DNA of 63,382 bases from Sphingobacterium siyangense (GTDB lineage: Bacteria > Bacteroidota > Bacteroidia > Sphingobacteriales > Sphingobacteriaceae): contig NZ_VLKR01000032.1 of assembly GCF_007830445.1 (NCBI RefSeq), positions 1 through 63,382 of the forward strand, given 5' to 3'. Under the pieces are notes generated by a model that did not search any database, was not told the DNA's origin, and worked only from the letters and a program-made list of their open reading frames with translations. The position numbers and the translations under genes were made by a program. Below, one piece after another: positions 43,499 to 53,438 of this stretch (within the stretch, counting starts at the first letter, position 1; every line of letters starts with the position of its first letter).

Positions 43499-44923
43499 GT
43501 GTTCATCAAAAATCTGTTAATACAGCAATTCCCTTGGCAAGCCACCGAACAGCAGTTGGAGGCTTTCGAATTATTGCAAGAATTTCTTCTCGCTTTTGAC
43601 AAACAATCCTGCTTTGTACTTAGAGGATATGCGGGTACAGGAAAAACAACATTAATTTCTGCGCTGGTTAAAGTGCTGCCTGCATTGCGGAAAAAGGCTG
43701 TTCTGCTGGCACCGACCGGCAGGGCTGCAAAAGTGATCACCTATTATTCGGGACGCAAAGCACTTACAATCCATAAGAAAATATACCGTAAAAAATCTGC
43801 TGTTTCTTTTCAGCTCGATTTCACCTTGGCGGAGAACCTGCATGAAGACACTTTATTTATCATCGATGAAGCCTCAATGATATCCAATGCTTCCGTGAAT
43901 GCGTTTTCGGCAAGCCTTTTGGACGACTTGATCCGTTATGTGCAATCTGGGAAGAACTGTACCCTATTATTTGTTGGAGATACGGCTCAATTACCTCCTG
44001 TAGGACTCCTGGATAGCCCTGCCTTAAACCCAAGCTATCTCGAAAGTGAATTTCACCTTTGCGTTTATCCTTTTGAGCTAACCACGGTTGTCCGCCAATC
44101 CAAAGACTCCGGTATATTGTACAATGCAACCAAAATACGCGAAGAGATAACCTCGGCAGAGGAAGAACAAGACGACTTCCCTTTTCCAAAGTTCATAACA
44201 AAAGGATTTAAAGATCTTTACAGAATGACAGGTGAACGGTTAATCGAAGGTATAAACTATGCATATGACAAATATGGACTCGAAAATACAATGATTATCT
44301 GCCGTTCAAATCGATCTGCAAATTTATACAACCAAAATATAAGGAACAGGATTTTGTTCCGGGACGAGGAGCTCACCGGCGGAGATTATATTATGGTTGT
44401 AAAAAACAACTACTTCTGGTTACAGGAAAACAACATGGGTGATGGATTTATTGCAAATGGCGATATGGCCAAAGTGCGAAAAGTAAGTAACATCCACGAT
44501 CAGCATGGATTTCGATTTGCAGATGTCACGCTTGAATTTGTAGACATTGACGAAATAGAACCCATCACCTGCCGCGTTATCCTAGACAGCCTTTATACAG
44601 ACAGCCCCAATCTGCCCTATGAAACCCATAAAGCACTCTACGAAGAGATTGCCTTGGATTATGCCGACATCATGGATAAGAAGGACAGGCTCGAAGCAAT
44701 CAAAAAAGACCCCTATTATAATGCGCTTCAGATTAAATTTGCATTTGCAATTACCTGTCATAAAGCACAAGGCGGCCAATGGCCAATCGTGTTTGTCGAC
44801 CAGGGGTATATAAACGATGATATGTTGGATCTTGAATTCTTAAGATGGCTGTACACTGGGGTTACCCGAGCAACAAAGGAACTTTTTCTGGTCAATTTCA
44901 ATGAAAACTTCTATCCATCATAG
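43499..44923 (+). CDS. RecD-like ATP-dependent helicase / AAA ATPase
   Basis: 474 residues from GTG at 43499; a TTG at 43493 is the other in-frame choice and no ATG fits. Superfamily 1 helicase: Walker A RGYAGTGKTT, motif Ia LLAPTGRAAKV, Walker B FIIDEASM (DEAS), VGDTAQLPPVG, and the C-terminal motif AITCHKAQGGQWPIVFVDQ with LYTGVTRATK. Length and motif order fit the RecD/PIF1-like 'ATP-dependent RecD-like DNA helicase' group. Divergent from DUF3822. Confidence 0.92.
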   Translation: MFIKNLLIQQFPWQATEQQLEAFELLQEFLLAFDKQSCFVLRGYAGTGKTTLISALVKVLPALRKKAVLLAPTGRAAKVITYYSGRKALTIHKKIYRKKSAVSFQLDFTLAENLHEDTLFIIDEASMISNASVNAFSASLLDDLIRYVQSGKNCTLLFVGDTAQLPPVGLLDSPALNPSYLESEFHLCVYPFELTTVVRQSKDSGILYNATKIREEITSAEEEQDDFPFPKFITKGFKDLYRMTGERLIEGINYAYDKYGLENTMIICRSNRSANLYNQNIRNRILFRDEELTGGDYIMVVKNNYFWLQENNMGDGFIANGDMAKVRKVSNIHDQHGFRFADVTLEFVDIDEIEPITCRVILDSLYTDSPNLPYETHKALYEEIALDYADIMDKKDRLEAIKKDPYYNALQIKFAFAITCHKAQGGQWPIVFVDQGYINDDMLDLEFLRWLYTGVTRATKELFLVNFNENFYPS

Positions 44924-45010
44924 GATTATTACACGAATCATTCGCAAAAGAACCTAATAATGGATATTTTTACGTTCGGAACCATTATTATACAATTATC
45001 TATATTATTA

Positions 45011-47497
45011 ATGCATAAGTACTACTTAATCTTGGCGGCGAGCTTATTGCCCTATGTTAGCACTGCACAACAGGCGAAAGAAACGCCTATAAAGCCCAAT
45101 TATCAGCTGGCTGCAAAATTCTCCCCTGAAAAATTAAAGAAAATGATTTTTTCGACTAGCATCAAACCAAATTGGATCAATTTTTCCGATCGCTTTTGGT
45201 ATGATTACGCAAGTCCACAAGGAAGAAACTGGTACATTGTAAACCCTGCACTAAAAAAGAAAGAACTTCTTTTCAATAATGACAACCTCGCCGCTCAAAT
45301 TACTAAAATCGTTAAAAATCCTGTTGATGCCCAACATCTGGAATTACAGGGGCTTCGATTTACCAAGGATGAGAAAAAATTAAGGTTTCAGGTTCAGAGT
45401 ACCAAAGACACCGTAAAATCCAAAGATGAAATACAAAAGCTCAAGAATAAGTCCGATACGACTAAAAAGAAACTATTTTATCTGGAATATGACTTAGCTG
45501 CACAGTCTGTCGTTGAAATAAGTGACTCAACAAAAGTAAAATCACCATTGGGCTGGGCGACATTCTCCCCTGACACCAATACAGTCTATTTTGCGAAAGA
45601 TTACAACTTGTATTGGATGGACAAACCCAACTACCTTAAAGCGGTAAAGAATGAAAAAGATAGCACCATTGTAGAGCACCAGATAACAAAAGACGGTGTA
45701 CAATATTATGCTTGGGGCGGTGATGAATACAGCACAACTACAGGTGAGGAAAAAGACAAAGACAATGACCCAAAACGTAAACGAGTATGGATCAGCTGGT
45801 CGCCGGATGGACGTTATTTCACCTTGACCAGAAAGGACAACCGTTCTCTAAAACCCTTATGGGTAATCAATAATGTTGGCTCAGCCAGGCCGACACTTGA
45901 AACCTATAAATACCAAATGCCGGGCGAAGTCGATTCGACGGAAACTGAACTTTATATCTTCGATGCAGCAGCAAAATCTCCACGCCGCATCAATATATCC
46001 GCGTTCAAAAATCAGACCATCTCTACCTGGACAAAAACTCCGGATAAAAATTCTTATAAAGAGGATTATTTTATCAACTACTGGTTAGGCAATAACGAAG
46101 AGTTTTACATTTCACGCTCTAGCCGTGACCTCAAACGGATTGATCTCCTAAAAGTCAATATAAATGGTACGGTAAAAAATATTATCCAGGAGCGTTCCAA
46201 TGTATATTTGGATGTTCAAAAACCATTCCTTATCGAAAACAAAAAGCAATTGGTCCATTGGTCAGAAAGAGATGGCTGGGGTCACTACTACCTTTACGAC
46301 ACGAATGGAAAATTGATTAATCAAATTACAAAAGGTGCCTTTCATACGGAGGAAATTACCGGTTTAGACCCTGCTTCAGGAACACTATACTTTACAGCAT
46401 CGGGCCGTGAGAAAAACGAAGACCCTTATTATCTACATCAGTACAGTGTCAATACAAATGGCTCCGGAATTAAATTATTAAATCCGGGAAACTTTGATCA
46501 CCAAGTGGAAATGAGCGAATCTACCCGATATTTTATCAATAATTCCTCCAGAGTAAACACGACTCCTGAATCGGTCTTATACAATAGCAATGGACAGAAA
46601 GTAATGACACTGGAAAAAACAGATCTATCCTTACTATTTGCTGCAGGGTACAAATTCCCGGAACCTTTTAAAGTAAAAGCCGGAGATGGTACCACGGATC
46701 TTTATGGAGTCATGTATAAACCATTTGACTTTGACAGTACCAGAACTTACCCCATTGTGGAATATGTATATCCAGGGCCCCAAACCGAGGCTGTCAATAA
46801 ATCCTTTGGAAGAAGCATGGACAGAATCGACAGGCTAGCTCAGTTTGGATTTATCGTCATCACAGTCGGCAACCGTGGCGGACATCCTTCACGTTCACAA
46901 TGGTATCATACCTATGGCTATGGCAATCTGCGTGACTATGGTTTGGAAGATAAAAAAGTCGCTGCGGAACAGCTTGCAGATCGCTATAAATACATCGACA
47001 TCAACCGCGTTGGTATAACCGGCCACTCCGGAGGTGGATTTATGTCTACAGCCGCAATGCTTGTTTACCCTGATTTCTTTAAAGTCGCGGTATCTGGTGC
47101 AGGAAACCATGAAAATCAGATCTACAACCGCTGGTGGAGTGAGCGCCATCATGGGGTAACAGAAAAAGTATCCGCTAAAGGCGATACAACATTCTCCTAC
47201 CAAATCAATAAAAATACAGAGCTCGCAAAAAACCTAAAAGGTAGACTACTTATCGCTACCGGAGATATTGACAACAATGTGCACCCGGCAAATTCCATTC
47301 GCATGGTAGACGCATTGATAAAGGCTAACAAAAGATTTGATTTCCTGCTATTACCTGGACAAAGACATGGCTTTGGCGATATGACTGAGTATTTCTTCTG
47401 GAAAATGGGCGATTACTTTAGCCAATATCTGTTGGGTGATTCCAAGATGAACGAAGTTGACATGACTGAAATGAATCGAGAAAAGCCACAAAAATAA
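45011..47497 (+). CDS. S9-family prolyl oligopeptidase / DPP IV-like exported peptidase
   Basis: 828 residues from the ATG at 45011, where a signal peptide (MHKYYLILAASLLPYVSTAQ) begins; an upstream in-frame ATG at 44960 is less likely. An N-terminal eight-bladed propeller (about 60-560) is followed by the alpha/beta hydrolase with nucleophile GHSGGG (Ser673), Asp752 (GDIDNN) and His786 (GQRHGFG). Likely periplasmic or surface dipeptidyl- or oligopeptidase. The next gene begins 7 nt after its stop. Confidence 0.93.
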   Translation: MHKYYLILAASLLPYVSTAQQAKETPIKPNYQLAAKFSPEKLKKMIFSTSIKPNWINFSDRFWYDYASPQGRNWYIVNPALKKKELLFNNDNLAAQITKIVKNPVDAQHLELQGLRFTKDEKKLRFQVQSTKDTVKSKDEIQKLKNKSDTTKKKLFYLEYDLAAQSVVEISDSTKVKSPLGWATFSPDTNTVYFAKDYNLYWMDKPNYLKAVKNEKDSTIVEHQITKDGVQYYAWGGDEYSTTTGEEKDKDNDPKRKRVWISWSPDGRYFTLTRKDNRSLKPLWVINNVGSARPTLETYKYQMPGEVDSTETELYIFDAAAKSPRRINISAFKNQTISTWTKTPDKNSYKEDYFINYWLGNNEEFYISRSSRDLKRIDLLKVNINGTVKNIIQERSNVYLDVQKPFLIENKKQLVHWSERDGWGHYYLYDTNGKLINQITKGAFHTEEITGLDPASGTLYFTASGREKNEDPYYLHQYSVNTNGSGIKLLNPGNFDHQVEMSESTRYFINNSSRVNTTPESVLYNSNGQKVMTLEKTDLSLLFAAGYKFPEPFKVKAGDGTTDLYGVMYKPFDFDSTRTYPIVEYVYPGPQTEAVNKSFGRSMDRIDRLAQFGFIVITVGNRGGHPSRSQWYHTYGYGNLRDYGLEDKKVAAEQLADRYKYIDINRVGITGHSGGGFMSTAAMLVYPDFFKVAVSGAGNHENQIYNRWWSERHHGVTEKVSAKGDTTFSYQINKNTELAKNLKGRLLIATGDIDNNVHPANSIRMVDALIKANKRFDFLLLPGQRHGFGDMTEYFFWKMGDYFSQYLLGDSKMNEVDMTEMNREKPQK

Positions 47498-47504
47498 CGG
47501 TTAC

Positions 47505-48047
47505 ATGACCTACAATGAAAAATTAGCATTTTTATCCGTTACCTTGAGATCTTTCGAGGTAACGGATTTTTCTTTGGATATTCTTCAAGGAATAACCCTG
47601 GCCGATCTGCTGAACATCTCCTTAGAGAAGGACAAAAAGATTGCCTTTCGCGCCGCCTGGGTATTTGAAACCATCGTTTTAAAGAATACAACATTGCTAA
47701 AATCTGTTCTCCCGCAGTTCTTGGACAATTTAAAAAAACAAAAAAACTGGAGCTGCCTTAGAAGCTACACTAAAATTCTGCTATTTTTGACATCGAAAAA
47801 AAACAAAGAATATACGCTTCAAAATGAGATAGAAGAAGAAATTATCGAGTATTCCTCCCAATGGATGATTGAACCTACATGTCCTGTCGCTGTACTGGTC
47901 AACTGCCTGGACATCTTAAATAACTTGCGAAAGAAGCACCCTTGGATATATGAGGAATTACAGGCCCAGATAAGCTATTTTCAACGGACAAAACCTAGTC
48001 CGGCCTTAATGAGCCGGACTAATAAAATTATTCAGCAGAAAAATTAA
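47505..48047 (+). CDS. Helical repeat-like protein of unknown function
   Basis: 180 residues, no signal peptide or membrane helix. Predicted almost all helical, with recurring pairs of about 35 residues (DLLNISLEKDKKIAFRAAWVFETIVLKN; LPQFLDNLKKQKNWSCLRSYTKILLFLT; VAVLVNCLDILNNLRKKHPWIYEEL). The pattern looks HEAT/ARM-like. 7 nt behind the S9 peptidase gene and probably expressed with it. Convergent with ruvB. No named family recognised. Confidence 0.7.
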   Translation: MTYNEKLAFLSVTLRSFEVTDFSLDILQGITLADLLNISLEKDKKIAFRAAWVFETIVLKNTTLLKSVLPQFLDNLKKQKNWSCLRSYTKILLFLTSKKNKEYTLQNEIEEEIIEYSSQWMIEPTCPVAVLVNCLDILNNLRKKHPWIYEELQAQISYFQRTKPSPALMSRTNKIIQQKN

Positions 48048-48067
48048 AATATACTTTTCACTCGCGC

Positions 48068-49090
48068 TTAAAACAATGTATTTCCTTTCGAGAGGTTGGC
48101 ACGGCCCAAATGCTTATAAGCAGCCTCGGTACACTCGCGTCCCCTCGACGTCCGCATAATGTATCCTTCTTGAATCAGAAAAGGTTCATAGACTTCCTCA
48201 ATCGTACCTTCATCCTCCCCAACTGCTGTGGCTACGGTCTTTAATCCTACTGGACCACCTTTGAATTTGTCGATAATGGTCGTTAAGATTTTGTTGTCCA
48301 TCTCGTCTAAACCATTTTCATCCACATTAAGCGCATGCAAAGCGTACTTCGCGATTTCTTTATCGATGCTCCCATTGCCCTTTATCTGTGCAAAATCCCT
48401 TGTACGACGCAGTAAAGCATTGGCTATCCGGGGCGTCCCTCTGCTCCTTCGCGCAATCTCATAGGCACCTTCATCAGAAATCGGTGTGTTTAAGATATGA
48501 GCCGAGCGCAGCACAATAGTTGTCAGCAGCTTTGCATCATAATATTGTAAGCGTGAATTAATTCCAAAACGAGCACGCAAGGGGGCTGTCAAAAGACCTG
48601 AACGCGTTGTGGCCCCTATCAAGGTAAACGGATTCAGGGATATCTGAACAGACCGCGCATTTGGTCCCGTTTCCAACATAATGTCAATTTTGAAATCTTC
48701 CATTGCCGAATAGAGATATTCCTCTACTAAAGGGCTTAAACGGTGGATCTCGTCGATAAACAAAACATCCCCTTCTTCGAGATTTGTCAATAATCCTGCT
48801 AAATCACCCGGTTTATCCAATACAGGTCCAGAAGTAATTTTGATACCAACCCCCATCTCATTAGCAATGATATGGGATAAGGTTGTCTTTCCTAAGCCAG
48901 GGGGGCCATGCAGCAAAACGTGATCCAGCGCCTCTCCTCTCAGCCTAGCTGCCTTCACAAAAATATTGAGGTTTTCTAATATTTTAGCCTGTCCCGTAAA
49001 ATCTTCAAAAGCCTGAGGCCGCAATGCCCGTTCAATATCACGATCTGTATTGCTCAGACGTTCTGGGTTTGGATCTAAATTCTCGTTCAT
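48068..49090 (-). CDS. ruvB: Holliday junction branch-migration helicase RuvB
   Basis: 340 residues, full length. Walker A GPPGLGKT (62-69), Walker B LFIDEIHRL (Asp-Glu at 113-114), ATTRSGLLTAPLRARFG (sensor 1 and arginine finger) and the winged-helix C-terminus GGPVGLKTVATAVGEDEGTIEEVYEPFLIQEGYIMRTSRGRECT. Drives branch migration with RuvA. Neither ruvA nor ruvC is in the window. 11 nt behind the glycosyltransferase gene on the same strand. Confidence 0.97.
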   Translation of the reverse strand: MNENLDPNPERLSNTDRDIERALRPQAFEDFTGQAKILENLNIFVKAARLRGEALDHVLLHGPPGLGKTTLSHIIANEMGVGIKITSGPVLDKPGDLAGLLTNLEEGDVLFIDEIHRLSPLVEEYLYSAMEDFKIDIMLETGPNARSVQISLNPFTLIGATTRSGLLTAPLRARFGINSRLQYYDAKLLTTIVLRSAHILNTPISDEGAYEIARRSRGTPRIANALLRRTRDFAQIKGNGSIDKEIAKYALHALNVDENGLDEMDNKILTTIIDKFKGGPVGLKTVATAVGEDEGTIEEVYEPFLIQEGYIMRTSRGRECTEAAYKHLGRANLSKGNTLF

Positions 49091-49101
49091 TGTGGCAATA
49101 T

Positions 49102-49839
49102 TTAATTTCTCTTGTAGCGCTTTCCGATACTTCCTAATTTCAATTGGATCACTCCAAAAAAAGCTTCCTTAAAGATACTTGTGCTCATCTTTGATGTACC
49201 TTCGGTCCGGTCTGTGAATATAATGGGTACTTCAACCACATTAAAGCCATATTTTATGGCTGTGAATTTCATCTCAATCTGAAAAGCATAGCCTACAAAT
49301 TTAATCTTTTCAAGTGGGATTGTCTTGAGGACTTCCCTGGAGAAACAAACAAACCCCGCAGTAGCATCCTGAATAGCTATTCCCGTTATAAAACGAACAT
49401 ATACCGAAGCGAAATAGGACATCAGCACACGGCTCATCGGCCAATTGACAACATTCACGCCCTTGATATAACGCGAACCTATGCTCATGTCTGCACCATC
49501 CACACAAGCCTGCCGTAAGCGAAGCAGATCCTCTGGATTGTGGCTGAAATCCGCATCCATTTCGAAAATATATTGGTAATGTTCGCGGGATAGTGCCCAT
49601 TTAAATCCATGGATATATGCTGTTCCTAACCCCAGCTTCCCAGTTCGCTCTTCGATAAACAAACGGCCAGTAAATTCATTAGCCTGTAAATTCTTGATGA
49701 TGGTAGCCGTCCCATCGGGAGAACCATCATCTACAATTAAAATATCAAATGCCTGTGATAAGGAAAAAACTTTGCGAATGATTTTTTCAATATTTTCCTT
49801 TTCATTATATGTTGGAATGATAACTAAACTATCCGTCAC
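49102..49839 (-). CDS. Polyprenol-phosphate mannosyltransferase-like GT2 glycosyltransferase
   Basis: 245 residues from GTG at 49839 (VTDSLVIIPTYNEKENI); the frame is open to an ATG at 49872, which would add 11 residues. GT-A fold with PTYNEKENIEKIIRKVF, VDDGSPDGT and FEMDADFSHNPEDLLRL (D-x-D), YIKGVNVVNWPMSR, and IFTDRTEGTSKMSTSIFKEA at the end, all typical of dolichol-phosphate mannose synthase-like enzymes without the C-terminal membrane helices. Adds a sugar from GDP- or UDP-sugar to polyprenyl phosphate for envelope glycan synthesis. Confidence 0.88.
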   Translation of the reverse strand: MTDSLVIIPTYNEKENIEKIIRKVFSLSQAFDILIVDDGSPDGTATIIKNLQANEFTGRLFIEERTGKLGLGTAYIHGFKWALSREHYQYIFEMDADFSHNPEDLLRLRQACVDGADMSIGSRYIKGVNVVNWPMSRVLMSYFASVYVRFITGIAIQDATAGFVCFSREVLKTIPLEKIKFVGYAFQIEMKFTAIKYGFNVVEVPIIFTDRTEGTSKMSTSIFKEAFFGVIQLKLGSIGKRYKRN

Positions 49840-49872
49840 TTTTTTATATTTAAGACCAGTAAAGGTAATCAT

Positions 49873-50021
49873 TTACGTTAAATTCTAGTACAGGAATTCG
49901 ATGAAATCTACAGGATAATCAACAATACTCGGGAGAAAAGACAGTAAATCCTTCAAGCTCAAACCAACACATCGACATCATAAATAAGCGGCATCAATAA
50001 GTTACACCCTTATAAAAAAGA
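49873..50021. other. Intergenic region without visible gene
   Basis: About 150 bp between the glycosyltransferase start and the nuoD terminator; I see no gene, repeat or RNA. Confidence 0.5.
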
Positions 50022-50053
50022 GAAGCCCGTTACTTTGGGAGTAACGAGCTTTC
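50022..50053 (-). terminator. Terminator of pdxH-nuoC-nuoD
   Basis: On the minus strand AAGCTCGTTACT pairs with AGTAACGGGCTT (one mismatch), followed by CTCTTTTTTATA. Confidence 0.8.
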
Positions 50054-50204
50054 ATTAACCAATTATAAACTTAAATTATGAGACTGCAAATATGATGAAA
50101 ATTGCTTTCATTTACAAATTTATTTGCGTTTTCATGCAACATTTTCAATACAATCTCTATTTTATTTTGCTAAATCGTTTATAAAACACGCACACTACCG
50201 CAAT

Positions 50205-51401
50205 CTAACGATCCACCTCCCCCAAAACGATATCAATCGACCCAAGGATCGCTATCAAATCAGCGATCAGCACCCCTTTTCCGAGTTCTGAAATCACCGA
50301 AAGGTTATTAAAACTTGGTCCCCTTGATTTTACACGTAATGGAATATCTGATTTATCTTTTGTGACAAAATAAAACCCTAATTCTCCTTTCGGATTTTCA
50401 GCACGGACATAGTAGTCCTGCGCTTTCAAATTCACTTTCTTCGGAACCAAAGCTCGCGGATCAAATTCGGCTGTACGTGTAAAGTCTTTCTGTAATCGTT
50501 CAAGACATTGTTCAACAATGCGAACAGATTCCTTGACCTCATCTACCCTAACTTTATAACGATCCCAGCAATCACCAAGTGTCCCCATTTCACCTTTTCC
50601 CACAGGTATCTCAAAATCAATTTCTGGGTAAACAGAATAGCCATCTATTCGTCTCAAATCCCATTTTATTCCCGAAGCACGCAGCATAGGCCCCGATACA
50701 CCATAATTTATGGCAACATCAGCAGGAAGTACGCCTATTTTAGCTGTACGAGAGATAAATATTTGATTCTGTGTCAATATTTCATCAAGTTCGACCAATT
50801 TGGGTTTGAAATACGCAATAAATTCCGTACAGCGCTCTTCAAAGCCAACAGGCAAATCATAAAATAAACCTCCTACCCAGATATAGTTGTACAACATCCT
50901 GGAACCTGAGGCCCATTCCAACATATTCATGATATGTTCACGATCCCTAAAACACCACAGAAATGGCGTTGTTGCGCCGATATCAATACCATATGTACCA
51001 ATAGCAATTAGATGGGATGCCATCCGGTTGAGTTCACAGACCAAAACCCGAATGTACTCAATTCTCTTAGGTATTTTACTGTCGAGTCCAAGCATACGTT
51101 CAACCCCCATTACGAAAGCATGGCTATTGTTCATCGAAGCTAGATAGTCCAGGCGATCAGTAAATGGAATTGTTTTTGCATAATTCAACGATTCAGCATG
51201 CTTATCAAAACAACGATGCAGATAACCCAAGTGTGGAACAACCTCTTTCACGATTTCTCCGTCTGTAATCAGTTGTAACCGAAGTACACCATGCGTCGAA
51301 GGATGCTGAGGTCCCATATTCAACACCATTTCCTGGCTTGAGATCTCTGTAAGGTGTTTTTCATAGCGTATTAATGCTTCATTATATTTTGGATTCGCCA
51401 T
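50205..51401 (-). CDS. nuoD: NADH-quinone oxidoreductase subunit D
   Basis: 398 residues from the ATG at 51401; a TTG three codons upstream also fits the frame. 49-kDa complex I subunit: MVLNMGPQHPSTHGVLRLQL (quinone-site His), PHLGYLHRCFDKHAE, ASMNNSHAFVMGVERML and the terminal VLGEVDR. It holds part of the quinone pocket of complex I. Follows nuoC by 5 nt. Subunits NuoABEF-N are not in the window and a terminator closes the transcript after nuoD. Confidence 0.96.
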   Translation of the reverse strand: MANPKYNEALIRYEKHLTEISSQEMVLNMGPQHPSTHGVLRLQLITDGEIVKEVVPHLGYLHRCFDKHAESLNYAKTIPFTDRLDYLASMNNSHAFVMGVERMLGLDSKIPKRIEYIRVLVCELNRMASHLIAIGTYGIDIGATTPFLWCFRDREHIMNMLEWASGSRMLYNYIWVGGLFYDLPVGFEERCTEFIAYFKPKLVELDEILTQNQIFISRTAKIGVLPADVAINYGVSGPMLRASGIKWDLRRIDGYSVYPEIDFEIPVGKGEMGTLGDCWDRYKVRVDEVKESVRIVEQCLERLQKDFTRTAEFDPRALVPKKVNLKAQDYYVRAENPKGELGFYFVTKDKSDIPLRVKSRGPSFNNLSVISELGKGVLIADLIAILGSIDIVLGEVDR

Positions 51402-51406
51402 TTTTA

Positions 51407-51895
51407 TCAATTAATATGAATGCCATGATATTTTTCTGCTTCCTCATAATCCTTTCGTAAAGGATAACCTTCCCAATCGTCAGGCAGCAAAATCCGTCTA
51501 AGGTCCGGATGTCCCTCAAAATATATCCCCATAAGGTCAAATGCTTCACGTTCATGCCAGTCTGCCGTACGCCACACCGAAGTAAGCGAAGGAATCTCAG
51601 GTAGTTCATTCAGCGAACGATTACCCGGCAACTCAACTTTTAAGACCAAACCGTGTTGATAAGGCAAGGAATTTAGATGGTAAACAATAGCAAAATGCGT
51701 TTCATAATCCACTGCAGTTAGGTTGCTTAAAAAATCAAAGTACAAGCCTTCTGTATCCCTCAGAAATAAACAAACGGCAACAATATCTGCTTTATCAATA
51801 AAAAGTGCTGGCTGCAGCCCATTCCGATCTTCTTTAAGGATAATTTGACTTCCAAATTTGGAAACAAGCATCGATTTAATTTCGTCAAATGTCAT
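51407..51895 (-). CDS. nuoC: NADH-quinone oxidoreductase subunit C
   Basis: 162 residues. 30-kDa complex I subunit with the signature VWRTADWHEREAFDLMGIYFEGHPDLRRILLPDDWEGYPLRKDY (ERE, DLMGI and GYPLRKDY). Sits on the peripheral arm against NuoD. Starts 2 nt behind the pdxH stop and ends 5 nt before nuoD, so the three are one message. Confidence 0.96.
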   Translation of the reverse strand: MTFDEIKSMLVSKFGSQIILKEDRNGLQPALFIDKADIVAVCLFLRDTEGLYFDFLSNLTAVDYETHFAIVYHLNSLPYQHGLVLKVELPGNRSLNELPEIPSLTSVWRTADWHEREAFDLMGIYFEGHPDLRRILLPDDWEGYPLRKDYEEAEKYHGIHIN

Positions 51896-51897
51896 AT

Positions 51898-52551
51898 TTA
51901 TGGAGCTATGCGCGTAATCTTCCAGGAATCCGACACTTTTTTATAGACCATACGATCATGTAGCCGACTTGCACGCCCTTGCCAAAACTCGAAATAAATC
52001 GGTTTCAATAGATAACCACCCCAATGTGATGGTCTCGGTACAGAATCGTTTCCATAATATTGATTCTCGAGTTCCTCCACCCTATTTTCCAAAAAATTAC
52101 GGTTAGGGATTTCGTGACTCTGTGGGGATGCTAGCGCACCAATACGGCTTGCTTTTGGCCGCGATTGGAAATATTCATCCGAATCGGCCTCACTTACAAA
52201 ATCAATAACACCTTCGATCCGGACCTGCCTTTGTAGTTCAGGCCAAAAAAACAACAATGCAACATGCGGATTAGCTTTCATGTCTTCCCCTTTACGACTT
52301 TCATAGTTTGTAAAAAAGACCAGTCCTTCTGCTACGATGTCCTTCAATAAAACAACTCGCGAGGACGGCAATTGATGTGAAGAAACCGTTGAAAGTACCA
52401 TAGCATTGGGCTCGATTACCTCACTGTGAATAGCCTCATCAAACCATTTTTTAAACTGGTGGACTGGATCACGATCCACATCCGATTCAGATAGGCTACC
52501 TAATACGTAATCCTGTCTGATTGCTGCAATATCTTTATGTTGAATGGACAT
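51898..52551 (-). CDS. pdxH: Pyridoxamine 5'-phosphate oxidase
   Basis: 217 residues, full length. FMN-binding split barrel: IRQDYVLGSLSESDVDRDPVHQFKKWFDEAI, MVLSTVSSHQLPSSRVVLLKDI, FFTNYESRKGEDMKANPHVALLFFWPELQRQVRIEG and the C-terminal PSHWGGYLLKPIYFEFWQGRASRLHDRMVY. Oxidises pyridoxamine or pyridoxine 5'-phosphate to PLP. It is 2 nt ahead of nuoC, an unusual operon partner. Divergent from yqgE. Confidence 0.96.
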   Translation of the reverse strand: MSIQHKDIAAIRQDYVLGSLSESDVDRDPVHQFKKWFDEAIHSEVIEPNAMVLSTVSSHQLPSSRVVLLKDIVAEGLVFFTNYESRKGEDMKANPHVALLFFWPELQRQVRIEGVIDFVSEADSDEYFQSRPKASRIGALASPQSHEIPNRNFLENRVEELENQYYGNDSVPRPSHWGGYLLKPIYFEFWQGRASRLHDRMVYKKVSDSWKITRIAP

Positions 52552-52703
52552 AGAAACCTGTTTTTATATCCTACAAACTTACTAAAATCATTGCTTTTTC
52601 TCTATAAAGTTAGTAGAAATTGACAAAATCCTAATTTTGGCACAAATCTCGCATAGATTGAATAAAAAAGATTAAATTCAATAAATAATTAAATTCGCGC
52701 TAT

Positions 52704-53267
52704 ATGTTTACCGAACTAGACCCACAAAAAGGAAGTTTATTGATTTCCGAGCCTTTTATGCTAGACCCCAGATTCCTCAGGTCCGTGATATTGTTATGTG
52801 AATACAATACCGAAGGTTCACTCGGATTTGTTCTAAATAATCAAACCAATGTTCGTATAGGCCAATTATTGGAATCTATACCGGATTGCAATTTCCCGAT
52901 CTACGTCGGTGGCCCGGTTGCTCAGGAAAGCCTTTTTTTTGTACATAGCCGTTTCGATTTACTGTTGAGTGGCGAAGAAGTGGCTCCTGGAATCTATTTT
53001 GGCGGCGATGAAGAGAAGCTTATCGAAGCCATACAAACCGGTAGCATAAAACCTGACGAATTAAAATTCTTTATCGGATATTCTGGATGGTCTGCAGGTC
53101 AATTAGACGGCGAAATCAAAGAAAATAGCTGGGCTGTACAAAACAAATACCATCATCAGCTCATTTTTGAAGGTAACGGTGAATTGTTGTGGAAGGATGC
53201 CATCATTGGACTTGGTCCCAAATATGCACATGTCGCCAATTTCCCTCAGAGCCCAGGCCTAAATTAG
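52704..53267 (+). CDS. YqgE/AlgH-family protein
   Basis: 187 residues, full length. SKGSLLISEPFMLDPRFLRSVILLCEY, GSLGFVLNNQTNVRIGQLLESIP, VYVGGPVAQESLFFVHS, FFIGYSGWSAGQLDGEIKENSW: all the conserved blocks of this family. Biochemical role not settled. Divergent from pdxH, followed by 171 bp before htpG. Confidence 0.93.
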   Translation: MFTELDPQKGSLLISEPFMLDPRFLRSVILLCEYNTEGSLGFVLNNQTNVRIGQLLESIPDCNFPIYVGGPVAQESLFFVHSRFDLLLSGEEVAPGIYFGGDEEKLIEAIQTGSIKPDELKFFIGYSGWSAGQLDGEIKENSWAVQNKYHHQLIFEGNGELLWKDAIIGLGPKYAHVANFPQSPGLN

Positions 53268-53438
53268 TATTAGGGAACATGCTCTCGCTGGCAGTTTACT
53301 TATAGAGCCCTTAAATTCACCGAATGAGCCTATGACAAAATAGGCTGTTTCCTGCCATCATGTCCTATAAAGACGATTTGGAACACTGATTGTATGTTTT
53401 AAACAAATCATAAAATTAAAAATAGCGACATACAAATT

